Of a DNA stretch of 64,000 nucleotides, positions 36,080-49,647 are shown piece by piece. A model generated the notes under the pieces. It ran no database searches. It saw only the letters and a program-made list of their open reading frames with translations, and was not told where the DNA came from. How positions within the stretch are numbered: the stretch's first letter is position 1; the number at the start of each line of letters is the position of its first letter. Both the position numbers and the translations under genes were made by a program. The stretch comes from Planococcus plakortidis (GTDB taxonomy: Bacteria > Bacillota > Bacilli > Bacillales_A > Planococcaceae), in NCBI RefSeq assembly GCF_001687605.2, contig NZ_CP016539.2, positions 92,501 to 156,500 on the forward strand. The letters are read 5' to 3'.

Positions 36080-36366
36080 AATTCAATGACGAGGTTAAAG
36101 CAAATGGAATACAGCATTTACAGAGAGCCGGGGTGGTGGAAGCCGGCAATGCTGCCAGATGCGACATCCCCTCTGAGTGGAATGCTGAACGGCTCCAGCC
36201 TTCTAGGTGTTCCCGGTGACTGCAAGTGACGGGTTATCGTTATCAGCGGATAAGAAATTATCCATGAGGCTGCAGCTCGCAGCGAAATAGGGTGGTACCA
36301 TGAAGCTTTTTCATCCCTATGCAAAGAAGAGGTCTTCTTTGTGTAGGGATGGAAAAGCTTTTTCAT
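36080..36366 (+). promoter_or_regulatory. T-box leader of ilvB-leuD, isoleucine-type
   Basis: tRNA-sensing riboswitch. The T-box core GAAATAGGGTGGTACCA is at 36284-36300. The likely specifier is ATC (Ile) at 36166-36168, ten bases before the end of the GAGT motif, the same spacing as in the cysteine T-box of this window. The bulge TGGT (36293-36296) would pair with A73, the discriminator of tRNA-Ile. CTC (Leu) at 36170-36172 is a less likely alternative. A long terminator stem (36303-36360) competes. The core continues ACCATG instead of the usual ACCGCG. Its 5' end is approximate. Confidence 0.92.
36303..36366 (+). terminator. Terminator hairpin inside the ilvB T-box
   Basis: Long stem: AAGCTTTTTCATCCCTA paired with TAGGGATGGAAAAGCTT, extended inward by AAAGAAGA / TCTTCTTT, followed by TTTC. 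It ends transcription unless uncharged tRNA stabilises the antiterminator. Confidence 0.9.
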
Positions 36367-36406
36367 TTGGCACTTCCGAAGACTTAAGAAGAAGGAGGCG
36401 GAAAGA

Positions 36407-38140
36407 TTGGGAGTAAACGTAAAGGTCAGAGAAGAACTCAAACAAGGATTATCCGGCAGCGGGGCGGACGTATTGATTCAATCATTGAAACAGCAGGGTG
36501 TTGAGATCATTTTTGGCTACCCAGGAGGTGCGGTTCTGCCAATCTATGATGCCTTGCATCGAAACCCGATCCGCCACATCTTAGCGAGACATGAACAAGG
36601 CGCAATCCATGCGGCGGAAGGATACGCCAGGGTTTCCGGAAAACCGGGAGTGGTCATCGCCACGTCCGGGCCGGGGGCGACGAACCTTGTCACCGGGATT
36701 GCGGACGCCATGCTCGATTCCTTGCCGCTCGTCGTCTTCACCGGGCAAGTTGCCACATCGGTCATCGGCACCGACGCTTTCCAGGAAGCGGATATCGTGA
36801 GCATCACCCAGCCGATCACGAAACATAATTATCAGGTGAAAAAAGCGGAAGATCTTCCGCGAATCATCAAAGAAGCATTCTTCATCGCTTCGACAGGGCG
36901 CCCGGGACCGGTAGTTGTTGATATCCCGAAAGATGTATCGACGATGCTGTTCGCCGGAAGCGAAGAACAGGCGGATGCAGATGTCTACTTGCCGGGCTAT
37001 CAACCAACCACTTCACCGAATTATCTGCAGATCCAAAAGGCAGTGCAATTGCTGTCGAAAGCGAAAAAGCCGGTGATCCTGGCAGGCGCCGGGGTATTGG
37101 CCGCGAGAGCTTCAGAAGAGCTTCAAGTCTTTGCGGAGCATCATCAAATCCCGATCGTAAATACTTTGCTTGGGCTCGGTACGGTCGGCGGCGATCATGA
37201 ATTGTTCCTCGGGATGGGAGGCATGCACGGAACATACGCAGCGAATACGGCGATTTGCGAATGTGATGTGTTGCTCAATATCGGAGCCCGTTTCGACGAT
37301 AGGCTCACGGGGAATCTAGCCTCGTTCGCGCCGAACGCGGAAGTCATCCATATCGATATCGATCCGGCGGAAATCGGGAAGAATGTCCCGACAGCGATCC
37401 CGATCGTATCGGATGCCAAAGCGGCATTGGTCGAGCTATTGAAAAGCAATTTCGAAAGCCCCGACGCAACAGAATGGCGCGTTAAGCTCCATGCATACCA
37501 AGAAGCTTACCCGCTTCAGTATCACCAAAAAGAACGGGTTGGCATCATGCCCCAGCAAGCGGTCGAATTGATCCACCGATTGACCGGAGGCGACGCGATC
37601 GTCACGACGGACGTCGGCCAGCACCAAATGTGGACAGCCCAGTATTACCGATTCAATAACCCACATAATTGGGTCACATCCGGCGGGCTAGGGACGATGG
37701 GCTTCGGCTTCCCGGCAGCAATCGGGGCGAAGTTCGCAAGACCGGAAGAAACGGTGGTGGCTGTTGTCGGTGATGCCGGATTCCAGATGACGATGCAGGA
37801 ATTATCGCTATTGCAGGAATACCGCTTACCGGTGAAAATCGTCATCCTGAACAACCAAAGCCTCGGCATGGTCCGGCAGTGGCAGGAAACCTTCTACGAG
37901 GAACGCTATTCCCAGTCGATGATGCCGGTGCAGCCGGATTTCGTGAAACTAGCGGCCGCTTATGATCTCGATGGCTATAAAGTCGAAACGATGGAAGAAG
38001 CGGAAGAAGTATTCAAAAAAGCGTTTGAATCAGATGGCCCAGCGCTCATCGATTGCCGGGTAATCCAACTCGAATGTGTCTACCCGATGGTGGCGCCAGG
38101 CAAAGGGCTCAACGAAATGATCGGGGTGAAAGGCGAATGA
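36407..38140 (+). CDS. ilvB: Acetolactate synthase large subunit
   Basis: 577-residue TPP and FAD enzyme that condenses pyruvate to acetolactate (valine, leucine) or with 2-oxobutyrate (isoleucine). The catalytic glutamate is in [17 protein letters not shown]. The TPP-binding motif begins [14 protein letters not shown] and ends near [11 protein letters not shown]. Being paired with a regulatory subunit marks it as the biosynthetic form, not the catabolic AlsS. Start is TTG 36407 after AAGGAGGCG. It overlaps ilvN by 4 bases. Confidence 0.95.
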   Translation: MGVNVKVREELKQGLSGSGADVLIQSLKQQGVEIIFGYPGGAVLPIYDALHRNPIRHILARHEQGAIHAAEGYARVSGKPGVVIATSGPGATNLVTGIADAMLDSLPLVVFTGQVATSVIGTDAFQEADIVSITQPITKHNYQVKKAEDLPRIIKEAFFIASTGRPGPVVVDIPKDVSTMLFAGSEEQADADVYLPGYQPTTSPNYLQIQKAVQLLSKAKKPVILAGAGVLAARASEELQVFAEHHQIPIVNTLLGLGTVGGDHELFLGMGGMHGTYAANTAICECDVLLNIGARFDDRLTGNLASFAPNAEVIHIDIDPAEIGKNVPTAIPIVSDAKAALVELLKSNFESPDATEWRVKLHAYQEAYPLQYHQKERVGIMPQQAVELIHRLTGGDAIVTTDVGQHQMWTAQYYRFNNPHNWVTSGGLGTMGFGFPAAIGAKFARPEETVVAVVGDAGFQMTMQELSLLQEYRLPVKIVILNNQSLGMVRQWQETFYEERYSQSMMPVQPDFVKLAAAYDLDGYKVETMEEAEEVFKKAFESDGPALIDCRVIQLECVYPMVAPGKGLNEMIGVKGE

Positions 38141-38649
38141 AGCGAGTAATCACAACGACGGTCATCAACCAGAGCGGCGTCTTGAACCGGGTCACCGGGC
38201 TGTTGATGAAACGCCAATTCAATATTGAAAGCATTTCGGTCGGCCATACCGAGCAAGCAGGCATTTCCAAAATGACGTTTGTCGTCAATGTGGAAGATGA
38301 AGGGAAGCTCGAGCAATTGCTCAAACAGCTGCAAAAGCAAATCGATGTGCTGAAAGTGAATGACATCACCGATAAGGCGATGGTCATGAGGGAACTCGCA
38401 CTGATCAAAGTGGTCGCACCGCCAGCTGCGCGCAGCGAGATTTACAGCATTGTGGAACCGTTCCGCGCGACCGTGGTCGATATGAGCAAAAACGTCACCA
38501 CGTTCCAAGTGACAGGCGACCCGGAGAAGATCGAAGCCTTCATCGATTTGATGAAGCCTTATGGCATCAAGGAATTAACGAGAACCGGCGTATCCGCTTT
38601 TGTCAGGGAAACACAAAAAGCCCATACACCGCAATTGAACATCCTTTAA
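38137..38649 (+). CDS. ilvN: Acetolactate synthase small regulatory subunit
   Basis: 170-residue regulatory subunit with an N-terminal ACT domain (residues about 4-75; begins [18 protein letters not shown]) that gives valine feedback inhibition, and a C-terminal dimerisation part. The frame extends inside ilvB, but ATG 38137 overlaps the ilvB stop (ATGA), which implies coupled translation of the two subunits. Also called ilvH in Bacillus. Confidence 0.95.
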   Translation: MKRVITTTVINQSGVLNRVTGLLMKRQFNIESISVGHTEQAGISKMTFVVNVEDEGKLEQLLKQLQKQIDVLKVNDITDKAMVMRELALIKVVAPPAARSEIYSIVEPFRATVVDMSKNVTTFQVTGDPEKIEAFIDLMKPYGIKELTRTGVSAFVRETQKAHTPQLNIL

Positions 38650-41239
<2,590 letters not shown>

Positions 41240-41268
41240 TCAAGCAAACCCACAGAGGAGGAATTACT

Positions 41269-42369
41269 ATGGAAAAGACAATCGCGGTATTGCCAGGAGA
41301 CGGCATCGGACCAGAAGTAACAGAGGCGGCAGTGAAGGTGCTAAAATCCATTGCGATGCGCTATGGGCACACATTCCATTGGAACTTCGCGGCCATCGGT
41401 GGAGCGGCAGTCGATGAATTCGGCAGCCCGCTGCCAAAAGAAACCGTTGAAGCGTGTGAAGCGAGCGATGCCATCCTCCTCGGTGCGGTAGGCGGCCCGA
41501 AATGGGACAACAACCCCGCAGAACAGCGCCCTGAAAAAGGGCTCTTGAATATCCGCAAACACTTCGATTTGTTTGCCAATGTCCGCCCGGTCAAGGCGGT
41601 ACCGGCACTTCTCGGATCGTCCCCATTAAAAGAAGAAATTGCGCGTGAAGTGGACATGGTCATCGTCCGTGAATTGACTGGCGGATTGTATTTCGGGGAA
41701 CCGAAACGCCATAACGAGAACTCCGCGGTCGATACACTCGTTTACACACGTGTGGAAATCGAGCGCATCGTCGACCAGGCATTCGAAATGGCCCGTTCGC
41801 GCCGCGGCAAACTGGCTTCGGTCGATAAAGCGAACGTCTTGGAATCGAGCAAGCTTTGGAGAAAAGTCGTCGAAGAACGCAAAGCGGGTTATCCGGATGT
41901 GGAAGTCGAACATATGCTAGTCGATTCGGCTGCCATGAAACTGATCACCAATCCACGGGCATTCGACGTCGTGGTAACAGAGAACATGTTCGGCGACATC
42001 TTGAGCGACGAAGCATCGGTCATCACTGGCTCACTCGGCATGCTGCCGTCCGCGAGCATCCGTTCAGACGGCTTCGGTTTATACGAACCGGTACACGGCT
42101 CGGCACCGGATATCGCAGGCCAAAACAAAGCAAACCCGTCGGCAGCGATGTTGTCGGCAGCGATGATGCTGCGCCAATCATTCGGCATGGATTCGGAAGC
42201 ATCGGCCATTGAAGAAGCGGTCATGAGCGTCTTGGATGACGGCTATTGCACAGGCGATTTGTCGGCTTGCGGCAATAAAGTCATCTCGACGGAACGCTTC
42301 GTGGAAAAAGTCATCGAAGAATTGGAACGGGAATTCGTGTCGGAACACATCATGTTTTCCTACGTGTAA
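41269..42369 (+). CDS. leuB: 3-isopropylmalate dehydrogenase
   Basis: 366-residue NAD-dependent oxidative decarboxylase, third step of the leucine branch. It opens with [17 protein letters not shown]; substrate and metal residues are in [12 protein letters not shown] and in the [11 protein letters not shown] motif; [15 protein letters not shown] is the cofactor region. AGAGGAGGAA precedes the ATG. leuC starts 19 bases after its stop. Confidence 0.95.
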   Translation: MEKTIAVLPGDGIGPEVTEAAVKVLKSIAMRYGHTFHWNFAAIGGAAVDEFGSPLPKETVEACEASDAILLGAVGGPKWDNNPAEQRPEKGLLNIRKHFDLFANVRPVKAVPALLGSSPLKEEIAREVDMVIVRELTGGLYFGEPKRHNENSAVDTLVYTRVEIERIVDQAFEMARSRRGKLASVDKANVLESSKLWRKVVEERKAGYPDVEVEHMLVDSAAMKLITNPRAFDVVVTENMFGDILSDEASVITGSLGMLPSASIRSDGFGLYEPVHGSAPDIAGQNKANPSAAMLSAAMMLRQSFGMDSEASAIEEAVMSVLDDGYCTGDLSACGNKVISTERFVEKVIEELEREFVSEHIMFSYV

Positions 42370-42388
42370 ATGGAAGGGGCACTCTGCT

Positions 42389-43807
42389 ATGGCAAAAACG
42401 ATTATTGAAAAAATCTGGGAACAGCATATTGTATTCGAAGAGCCGGGAAAACCCGACCTGTTGTATATCGACCTTCATCTCTTGCATGAAGTCACTTCCC
42501 CGCAGGCATTTGAAGGCTTGCGCTTGAACGGGCGGAAAGTGCGGCGCCCGGACCTGTGCTTTGCGACGATGGACCATAACGTACCGACGCGCAACCGCTC
42601 CGTGATCAAAGACCCGATTTCCCGCAAGCAAATCAAGACGCTTCAGGAAAACTGCGACGAGTTCGGGGTGCCGCTTGCTGGGATCAATCACCCCGACCAA
42701 GGCATCGTCCACGTCATCGGGCCGGAACTCGGCCTCACGCAGCCAGGCAAGACGATCGTCTGCGGCGATAGCCATACGTCCACGCACGGTGCGTTCGGCG
42801 CGTTGGCATTCGGCATCGGGACAAGTGAAGTGGAGCATGTCTTATCGACACAGACACTTTGGCAATCCAAACCGAAAACGATGGAGATCCGCATCGACGG
42901 CGAACTGGGCTTCGGTGTTTCCGCAAAAGACATCATCCTTGCGATCATCTCGAAGTACGGCGTCGATATGGGAACCGGCCATATCATTGAATACACCGGG
43001 GAAGCGATCCGCAATTTGTCGATGGAAGAACGCATGACAATTTGCAATATGTCCATCGAAGCGGGCGCCCGCGCCGGTCTTGTCAGCCCAGATGAAACAA
43101 CAGTCGAATATTTGCGCGGCAGAAGACATGTTCCGGAAGGCGAAGCATTTGAACGTGAAGCTGAGCGCTGGCTGGCGCTTGCGACAGATGAAGGCGCAAG
43201 TTACGACGTGTCGCACACCATACATGCGGACGACATTTCCCCGTTCGTCACATGGGGCACCAACCCATCGATGGGTTCCGGCATCGCTGAACACGTGCCG
43301 ACAGCGGCAGATTACGACAAGCAGGAAGACCGGGACGCGTTGCGCCAGGCACTTGCTTATATGCAGTTGGAAGAAGGCGCTCCGTTATCGTCCATCGACA
43401 TCCAACACGTCTTTATCGGTTCCTGCACGAATGCGCGCCTTAGCGACCTGCGGGCAGCGAGTGAAATCGTCAAAGGCAGGACAGTGCATCCGTCGGTCAC
43501 GGCGATTGTCGTACCGGGTTCTGAGACCGTCAAGCGCGCAGCTGAAGCGGAAGGGCTTGACGAGGTGTTCTTGCAGGCTGGCTTTGAATGGCGCGAAACA
43601 GGCTGCAGCATGTGCCTCGCCATGAATGAGGATGCTGTGCCGGCAGGCGAACGCTGCGCATCTACTTCCAACCGTAATTTCGAAGGGCGCCAAGGCGCAG
43701 GCTCCATGACGCATTTGGTGTCACCCGTTATGGCGGCAGCGGCAGCGATCGAGGGGCATCTGACAGATGTCCGAAAGTTTATGAAAGAACCTGTGCCACA
43801 AGCATAA
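42389..43807 (+). CDS. leuC: Isopropylmalate isomerase large subunit
   Basis: 472-residue aconitase-family subunit that with LeuD moves the hydroxyl of isopropylmalate. The 4Fe-4S cluster ligands are visible in [14 protein letters not shown] and in [32 protein letters not shown] is the substrate region. The frame extends back into leuB, but ATG 42389 gives the family start [10 protein letters not shown]. Confidence 0.95.
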   Translation: MAKTIIEKIWEQHIVFEEPGKPDLLYIDLHLLHEVTSPQAFEGLRLNGRKVRRPDLCFATMDHNVPTRNRSVIKDPISRKQIKTLQENCDEFGVPLAGINHPDQGIVHVIGPELGLTQPGKTIVCGDSHTSTHGAFGALAFGIGTSEVEHVLSTQTLWQSKPKTMEIRIDGELGFGVSAKDIILAIISKYGVDMGTGHIIEYTGEAIRNLSMEERMTICNMSIEAGARAGLVSPDETTVEYLRGRRHVPEGEAFEREAERWLALATDEGASYDVSHTIHADDISPFVTWGTNPSMGSGIAEHVPTAADYDKQEDRDALRQALAYMQLEEGAPLSSIDIQHVFIGSCTNARLSDLRAASEIVKGRTVHPSVTAIVVPGSETVKRAAEAEGLDEVFLQAGFEWRETGCSMCLAMNEDAVPAGERCASTSNRNFEGRQGAGSMTHLVSPVMAAAAAIEGHLTDVRKFMKEPVPQA

Positions 43808-43825
43808 CGGAAGGAGGAACTGGAT

Positions 43826-44419
43826 TTGAAAGCCATCAATGAAATTTCGAGCGTCTTGACGCCGCTCGACCGCAAAAACGTCGACACTGACCAGATCATT
43901 TCAAAGGAATTCCTCAAGCGCATCGAACGCACGGGGTTCGGCAAGTATTTGTTCTACCATTGGCGTTTCAACGCTGACGGTACGCCGAATAAGGACTTTG
44001 TCTTGAACGACCCGCGCTTCCAAGATTCCGAGATCCTTGTGGCGCAGGAAAACTTCGGCTGCGGCTCCTCCCGTGAACACGCGCCGTGGGCTATCCTCGA
44101 CTACGGATTCCGCGTGGTCATCGCGCCGAGCTATGCAGATATCTTCTATAATAACTGCGTGAAAAACGGCATCTTGCCGATCCGCCTGCAAGAAGCGGAA
44201 GTCACGGCCTTGCTGGAAAAAGGCAAACAAGCGCCATATCGGCTCGACGTTGACTTGAAACAGCAAACGGTGACAGCAGAAGACGGCACCAGCTATTCAT
44301 TCGACATCGACCCGTACTGGAAAGAAATGCTGTTGAACGGCTGGGATGAGATCGCCTTGACGATTCAATACGATGCCTATATCCAGGCGTACGAAGAAAA
44401 GATGCGGCAAGCCCAATAA
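43826..44419 (+). CDS. leuD: Isopropylmalate isomerase small subunit
   Basis: 197-residue swivelling-domain partner of LeuC. The signature NFGCGSSREHAPWAI is intact. Start is TTG 43826, six bases after GGAGGAAC. It is the last gene of the ilv-leu operon and is followed by a strong terminator. Confidence 0.94.
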   Translation: MKAINEISSVLTPLDRKNVDTDQIISKEFLKRIERTGFGKYLFYHWRFNADGTPNKDFVLNDPRFQDSEILVAQENFGCGSSREHAPWAILDYGFRVVIAPSYADIFYNNCVKNGILPIRLQEAEVTALLEKGKQAPYRLDVDLKQQTVTAEDGTSYSFDIDPYWKEMLLNGWDEIALTIQYDAYIQAYEEKMRQAQ

Positions 44420-44424
44420 CGCCC

Positions 44425-44456
44425 GCTCTTTGCCTTTTGGCAAGGAGCGTTTTTTT
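44425..44456 (+). terminator. Terminator of the ilv-leu operon
   Basis: Ten-bp stem GCTCTTTGCC / GGCAAGGAGC (one G-U) with a TTTT loop, then G and seven T. Confidence 0.92.
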
Positions 44457-44483
44457 ATGCCAGTTGGGAGCGGGTTTGCTGTG

Positions 44484-44512
44484 TTGACATCATTGGACAG
44501 TTTTGTTACTTT
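44484..44512 (+). promoter_or_regulatory. Promoter of the yuiF-like gene
   Basis: TTGACA (44484-44489), a 17-base spacer and TACTTT (44507-44512). The -10 box is overlapped by the palindrome at 44508-44520. Confidence 0.75.
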
Positions 44513-44545
44513 AGTAAAGTGCTTTAACGCTTTAGCAAACTAAAG
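44508..44545 (+). promoter_or_regulatory. Two inverted repeats, possible operator or RNA switch
   Basis: ACTTTA-G-TAAAGT (44508-44520) covers the -10 box and start point. CTTTAG-CAAA-CTAAAG (44530-44545) has a right arm that includes the first bases of the AAAGGAG ribosome site. A third CTTTA lies between (44522). One repressor reading both sites, or an RNA hairpin hiding the ribosome site, are both possible. The regulator is unknown. Confidence 0.55.
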
Positions 44546-44557
44546 GAGAAATGAACA

Positions 44558-45886
44558 ATGAATGCAGTTATTATCGCAGTTTTAGTGATGCTTGTATTAA
44601 GCTTGCTCCGTGTCAACGTCGTCTTTGCCTTATTGATCGGCGCACTCGCCGGAGGGCTCAGCGGAGGGCTCAACTTCACTGATACTTTGACTTCCTATAC
44701 AGACGGGCTGGGCGCTGGGGCCACCATCGCGCTCAGCTATGCCATGCTCGGCGGATTCGCCGTTGCGATTTCGCGCACCGGCATACCGGAATTGCTCGTT
44801 GCGGGTGTATTGAAGATGGTCAATAAAGAAGGGGAGGCGACACGCGAGAACTTGGCGAAAGCGCTCATCATCTTTGCGCTGTTCGCGATGGCGATTTTCT
44901 CGCAAAACCTGATCCCAATCCACATTGCCTTCATCCCGCTCTTGGTGCCGCCGATTCTGCACATCCTGAATGAATTACGCATCGACCGCCGGCTCATTGC
45001 TTCTGTCCTGACATTCGGGCTGACAGCACCGTATATTCTATTACCGTATGGCTTCGGCTTGATCTTCCATGAAATTCTCGCCACACAGATGGAACTGGCG
45101 GGCATGCCGATCGATATGGCGGATATCCCGAAAGCGATGGCGCTGCCGGTCGCAGGCCTATTCCTTGGTTTAGTGGTGGCGGTCTTCGTGTCTTACCGCA
45201 AGCCACGTGAATACCGGGCGGTGGAAGCGGCTACTATTATAGAAGAAACTCCAAAACGGACCGCTTCCATGAAAGACATCATCGTGACCGTCATCGCCTT
45301 GATCGCGGCGCTCTTTGCGCAGATCCAGAGCGATTCGATGATCATCGGCGCACTTGCCGGAATCCTGATCCTCTATGTCTTCGGGGCGATGAAGTGGAAA
45401 GAGGCGGATGACGTTCTGACAGCGGGCATGCGCATGATGGCATTCATCGGCTTCGTCATGATCTCGGCGAATGGATTCGCTTCGGTCATCCAAGCGACCG
45501 GGGCCATCGACTCGCTCGTTGAAAGTGCGGCGGCTATCTTCGGCGACAATAAAGGCCTGGCAGCGCTCGCCATGCTGATCGTCGGATTGTTCGTCACGAT
45601 GGGCATCGGCTCATCGTTCTCGACGATTCCGATCATCGCCGCGATCTTCGTCCCGCTCAGTGTCGAGTTCGGCTTCTCGACGCTGGCGATCATCGCATTG
45701 ATCGGGACAGCCGGCGCGCTCGGCGATGCCGGATCGCCTGCATCCGATTCGACACTTGGACCAACAGCGGGCTTGAACGTCGATGGCCAGCACAATCACA
45801 TCTGGGACACAGTCGTCCCGACCTTCATCCACTACAACATTCCGCTCGTCCTGTTCGGCTGGATTGCGGTCATGTTTTTAGGGTGA
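44558..45886 (+). CDS. yuiF: YuiF-like Na+/H+ antiporter family transporter
   Basis: 442-residue integral membrane protein with about eleven to twelve hydrophobic helices spread over its whole length. The arrangement, with the N-terminal VIIAVLVMLVLSLLRVNVVFALLIGAL and the C-terminal LGDAGSPASDSTLGPTAGLN motif, fits the NhaC/YuiF Na+/H+ antiporter-like family; members may instead carry amino acids or organic acids. It has its own promoter and follows the leuD terminator, so a link with leucine metabolism is only positional. Substrate is unknown. Confidence 0.88.
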   Translation: MNAVIIAVLVMLVLSLLRVNVVFALLIGALAGGLSGGLNFTDTLTSYTDGLGAGATIALSYAMLGGFAVAISRTGIPELLVAGVLKMVNKEGEATRENLAKALIIFALFAMAIFSQNLIPIHIAFIPLLVPPILHILNELRIDRRLIASVLTFGLTAPYILLPYGFGLIFHEILATQMELAGMPIDMADIPKAMALPVAGLFLGLVVAVFVSYRKPREYRAVEAATIIEETPKRTASMKDIIVTVIALIAALFAQIQSDSMIIGALAGILILYVFGAMKWKEADDVLTAGMRMMAFIGFVMISANGFASVIQATGAIDSLVESAAAIFGDNKGLAALAMLIVGLFVTMGIGSSFSTIPIIAAIFVPLSVEFGFSTLAIIALIGTAGALGDAGSPASDSTLGPTAGLNVDGQHNHIWDTVVPTFIHYNIPLVLFGWIAVMFLG

Positions 45887-45917
45887 GTCCGAAAGATTTC
45901 GACTATTACCGTATCGG

Positions 45918-45945
45918 TTGAAACTGAAAAGAATCCTGCTATACT
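45918..45945 (+). promoter_or_regulatory. Upstream promoter (P1) of the S10 operon
   Basis: TTGAAA (45918-45923), a 16-base spacer and TATACT (45940-45945). A terminator-like hairpin lies directly downstream. Confidence 0.7.
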
Positions 45946-45950
45946 AGTAA

Positions 45951-46451
<501 letters not shown>

Positions 46452-46500
46452 TTGGTAAACGAAAATACAAAACATAAAATTTTGCAGGAGGTGTGACGAC

Positions 46501-47130
46501 ATGACCAAAGGAATCTTAGGTAGAAAAATCGGTATGACGCAAGTTTTTGCTGAGAACGGTGATTTGATCCCTGTAACTGTAATCGAAGCTACTCCAAACG
46601 TAGTGCTTCAGAAAAAGACAGTTGAAGTGGATGGCTACGAATCGGTACAACTTGGTTTTGATGACAAGCGCGAAAAGCTTTCGAACAAACCAGAGAAAGG
46701 CCACGTAGCAAAAGCAAACACTGCTCCTAAGCGCTTCATTCGCGAACTTCGCAATGTAAACTTAGCTGATTACGAGATTGGTCAGGAAGTCAAAGTAGAT
46801 GTATTCGCAGAAGGCGATGTAGTAGATGTAACAGGAACTACGAAAGGTAAAGGTTTCCAAGGTGTTATCAAACGCCACGGACAATCACGCGGGCCGATGA
46901 GTCACGGTTCACGCTACCACCGTCGTCCTGGTTCAATGGGGCCTGTTGCTCCGAACCGCGTATTCAAACAGAAGAAATTGCCTGGTCAAATGGGCGGCAA
47001 CACGGTCACTATCCAAAACCTTCACATCGTGAAAGTGGATGCTGAGCGCAACTTGCTTCTTATTAAAGGGAATGTTCCTGGTGCACGCAAATCACTAATC
47101 CGTGTTAAGTCGGCTATCAAAGCTAACTAA
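46501..47130 (+). CDS. rplC: Ribosomal protein L3
   Basis: 209-residue 50S protein whose extended loop reaches the peptidyl transferase centre. The start [16 protein letters not shown] and the loop [26 protein letters not shown] are intact. A long AGGAGGTGTG site precedes the ATG. Confidence 0.97.
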   Translation: MTKGILGRKIGMTQVFAENGDLIPVTVIEATPNVVLQKKTVEVDGYESVQLGFDDKREKLSNKPEKGHVAKANTAPKRFIRELRNVNLADYEIGQEVKVDVFAEGDVVDVTGTTKGKGFQGVIKRHGQSRGPMSHGSRYHRRPGSMGPVAPNRVFKQKKLPGQMGGNTVTIQNLHIVKVDAERNLLLIKGNVPGARKSLIRVKSAIKAN

Positions 47131-47158
47131 TCACAGTTGAAGAAAGGAGGAAACAAGA

Positions 47159-47782
47159 ATGCCTAAAGTAGCTTTACTAAACCAAACTGGTTCACAAGTT
47201 GGCGATATCGAATTGAACGATCTTGTCTTCGGCATTGAACCAAATGAATCTGTACTTTTTGATGCAGTCGTTGCACAACGTGCTTCTTTGCGTCAAGGTA
47301 ACCATAAAGTCAAAAACCGTTCTGAAGTAGCCGGTGGCGGAAGAAAGCCATGGCGCCAAAAAGGAACTGGACGTGCCCGTCAAGGTTCGATCCGTTCACC
47401 ACAATGGCGCGGAGGCGGTACCGTATTCGGACCGACACCACGCAGCTACAGCTATAAACTTCCTAAAAAAGTCCGCCGTTTAGCGCTTCGTTCTGCATTG
47501 TCTTCGGCAGTAGCGAACGAAAACCTATTGGTACTTGAAGGATTGGCTTTCGACGCACCGAAAACAAAGGAATTCACTAAGCTTGTGAATGACTTGTCTG
47601 TCGGCACGAAAGCATTGTTCGTAACAGCTGACCTTGATGAGAACGTGGCACTATCTGCACGCAACATCAAAGGCATGACAGTTGTTCCGGCTAACGGAAT
47701 CAACGTATTGGACTTGCTTGGCCATGACAAAGTCGTCATGACTAAAGGAGCCGTAGAAAAAATCGAGGAGGTGCTTGGTTAA
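47159..47782 (+). CDS. rplD: Ribosomal protein L4
   Basis: 207-residue 50S protein at the exit tunnel. The tunnel loop region [25 protein letters not shown] is wild type in form. AAAGGAGGAAAC precedes the ATG. The stop TAA shares its last base with the start of rplW. Confidence 0.97.
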   Translation: MPKVALLNQTGSQVGDIELNDLVFGIEPNESVLFDAVVAQRASLRQGNHKVKNRSEVAGGGRKPWRQKGTGRARQGSIRSPQWRGGGTVFGPTPRSYSYKLPKKVRRLALRSALSSAVANENLLVLEGLAFDAPKTKEFTKLVNDLSVGTKALFVTADLDENVALSARNIKGMTVVPANGINVLDLLGHDKVVMTKGAVEKIEEVLG

Positions 47783-48066
47783 TGGAAGCACGTGACATTC
47801 TAAAGCGTCCAGTCATTACCGAGCGTTCTTCTGAGGTAATGGCGGAGAAGAAGTACACTTTTGAAGTGGACGTTCGCGCTAACAAAACTCAAGTCAAACA
47901 TGCAGTTCAGGAAGTCTTCGGCGTTCAAGTTGAGAAAGTCAACATCATGAACTACAAAGGCAAATTCAAACGCATGGGCAGACACGCAGGCTACACGAAC
48001 AAACGCCGCAAAGCGATCGTGAAATTGACTGCTGATTCAAAAGACATCGAACTATTCGAAATGTAA
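47782..48066 (+). CDS. rplW: Ribosomal protein L23
   Basis: 94-residue 50S protein at the tunnel exit, docking site for trigger factor and [20 protein letters not shown] is the family start and [21 protein letters not shown] the rRNA-binding tail. It overlaps rplD by one base; the ribosome site GAGGAGGTG lies inside rplD. Confidence 0.96.
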   Translation: MEARDILKRPVITERSSEVMAEKKYTFEVDVRANKTQVKHAVQEVFGVQVEKVNIMNYKGKFKRMGRHAGYTNKRRKAIVKLTADSKDIELFEM

Positions 48067-48113
48067 TTGCATAAGTTCTGAACAAGAACTAATCAAAGAA
48101 GGAGGGAAACAAC

Positions 48114-48944
48114 GTGGGGATTAGAAAATATAAACCTACCACTAACGGTCGTCGTAACATGACTAGTTCGGATTTCGCGGAAATCACAACGAACAAGCCT
48201 GAAAAGTCGCTTTTGCAACCGACGAAGCGTAAAGGCGGCCGTAACAACCAAGGTAAAATCACTGTACGCCACCACGGGGGCGGACATAAGCGCCAATACC
48301 GCGTGATCGATTTCAAACGTAACAAAGACGGCATTCCAGGACGCGTTGCTACGATCGAATACGATCCGAACCGTTCTGCGAATATCGCACTTATCCATTA
48401 CGCTGACGGAGAAAAACGTTACATCCTTGCACCTAAAGGCGTTGAGGTTGGCACGCAAATCATGTCAGGACCGGAAGCAGACATCAAAGCAGGTAACGCT
48501 TTGCCATTGATTAACATCCCAATGGGTTCTACTATCCACAACATCGAGTTGAAACCAGGCGGAGGCGGCCAATTGGTACGTTCTGCAGGAGCTTCAGCAC
48601 AAGTGCTTGGTAAAGAAGGAAAGTACGTAACTGTCCGCTTGCAATCAGGCGAAGTTCGCATGATCCTTGCTACTTGCCGCGCAACAATCGGCGCTGTCGG
48701 AAACGAGCAGCACGAATTGATCAACATCGGTAAAGCAGGACGCAACCGCTGGAAAGGCAACCGCCCAACAGTCCGCGGATCTGTCATGAACCCGAACGAT
48801 CACCCACACGGTGGTGGTGAAGGACGTTCGCCAATCGGACGTAAATCGCCAATGTCTCCATGGGGCAAACCGACTCTTGGGTACAAAACACGCAAGAAAA
48901 CGAACAAATCCGATAAATTTATCGTGCGTCGCCGCAAAAAATAA
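48114..48944 (+). CDS. rplB: Ribosomal protein L2
   Basis: 276-residue core 50S protein required for subunit joining and peptide bond formation. The C-terminal [22 protein letters not shown] segment, including the conserved histidine, is intact. The start is GTG 48114 after GGAGGGAAAC. Confidence 0.97.
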   Translation: MGIRKYKPTTNGRRNMTSSDFAEITTNKPEKSLLQPTKRKGGRNNQGKITVRHHGGGHKRQYRVIDFKRNKDGIPGRVATIEYDPNRSANIALIHYADGEKRYILAPKGVEVGTQIMSGPEADIKAGNALPLINIPMGSTIHNIELKPGGGGQLVRSAGASAQVLGKEGKYVTVRLQSGEVRMILATCRATIGAVGNEQHELINIGKAGRNRWKGNRPTVRGSVMNPNDHPHGGGEGRSPIGRKSPMSPWGKPTLGYKTRKKTNKSDKFIVRRRKK

Positions 48945-49004
48945 TTTGATTACGCTGCGGTTCATCGAAAGAACCGTGGTGCAATCACGAAGGGAGGATC
49001 CCAA

Positions 49005-49283
49005 ATGGGTCGCAGCTTGAAAAAAGGACCTTTTGTAGACGATCATCTTATGAAGAAAGTCGAAGCACAAAAGGATTCTGAGAAAAAACAAGTGATCAAA
49101 ACTTGGTCCCGCCGTTCTACAATTTTCCCGACATTCATCGGGCAGACAATTGCAGTATACGATGGCCACAAACACATCCCTGTATACGTGACTGAAGATA
49201 TGGTAGGCCATAAACTTGGTGAATTTGCTCCAACACGCAAATACGCAAGCCATGGTGCAGACGATAAGAAAACAAGACGTTAA
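49005..49283 (+). CDS. rpsS: Ribosomal protein S19
   Basis: 92-residue 30S head protein that contacts S13 and t[21 protein letters not shown] and the signature [15 protein letters not shown] are present. AGGGAGGATC precedes the ATG. Confidence 0.97.
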   Translation: MGRSLKKGPFVDDHLMKKVEAQKDSEKKQVIKTWSRRSTIFPTFIGQTIAVYDGHKHIPVYVTEDMVGHKLGEFAPTRKYASHGADDKKTRR

Positions 49284-49302
49284 TTGAGAGGAGGATTTCC
49301 CC

Positions 49303-49644
49303 ATGCAAGCAAAAGCTGTTGCTAGAACAGTACGTATTGCTCCTCGTAAAGTCCGTTTAGTAGTAGATTTAATCCGAGGCAAGCAAATCGGTGAAGCGGT
49401 CGCGATTTTGAACCACACTCCTAAAGCAGCATCCATTGTTGTTGAGAAGTTGTTGAAATCTGCAGCTGCTAACGCTGAACACAATTACGAAATGAACATC
49501 GAGAACCTTGTCATCAGCGAAGTATTCGTTGACGAAGGGCCGACTTTGAAGCGTTTCCGTCCACGTGCAATGGGACGTGCGAGCGCGATCAACAAACGCA
49601 CAAGCCACATCACACTAGTGGTATCTGAGAAGAAGGAGGGATAA
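49303..49644 (+). CDS. rplV: Ribosomal protein L22
   Basis: 113-residue 50S protein with a beta hairpin that lines the exit tunnel near the macrolide site. [20 protein letters not shown] is the family start; the hairpin segment [22 protein letters not shown] shows no duplication or deletion. GAGAGGAGG precedes the ATG. Confidence 0.97.
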   Translation: MQAKAVARTVRIAPRKVRLVVDLIRGKQIGEAVAILNHTPKAASIVVEKLLKSAAANAEHNYEMNIENLVISEVFVDEGPTLKRFRPRAMGRASAINKRTSHITLVVSEKKEG

Positions 49645-49647
49645 TTC

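Noticed and set aside
42236..42388. LeuC extension into the end of leuB
   Set aside because: The extra 51 codons overlap leuB in another frame and lack homology; ATG 42389 gives the standard LeuC start.
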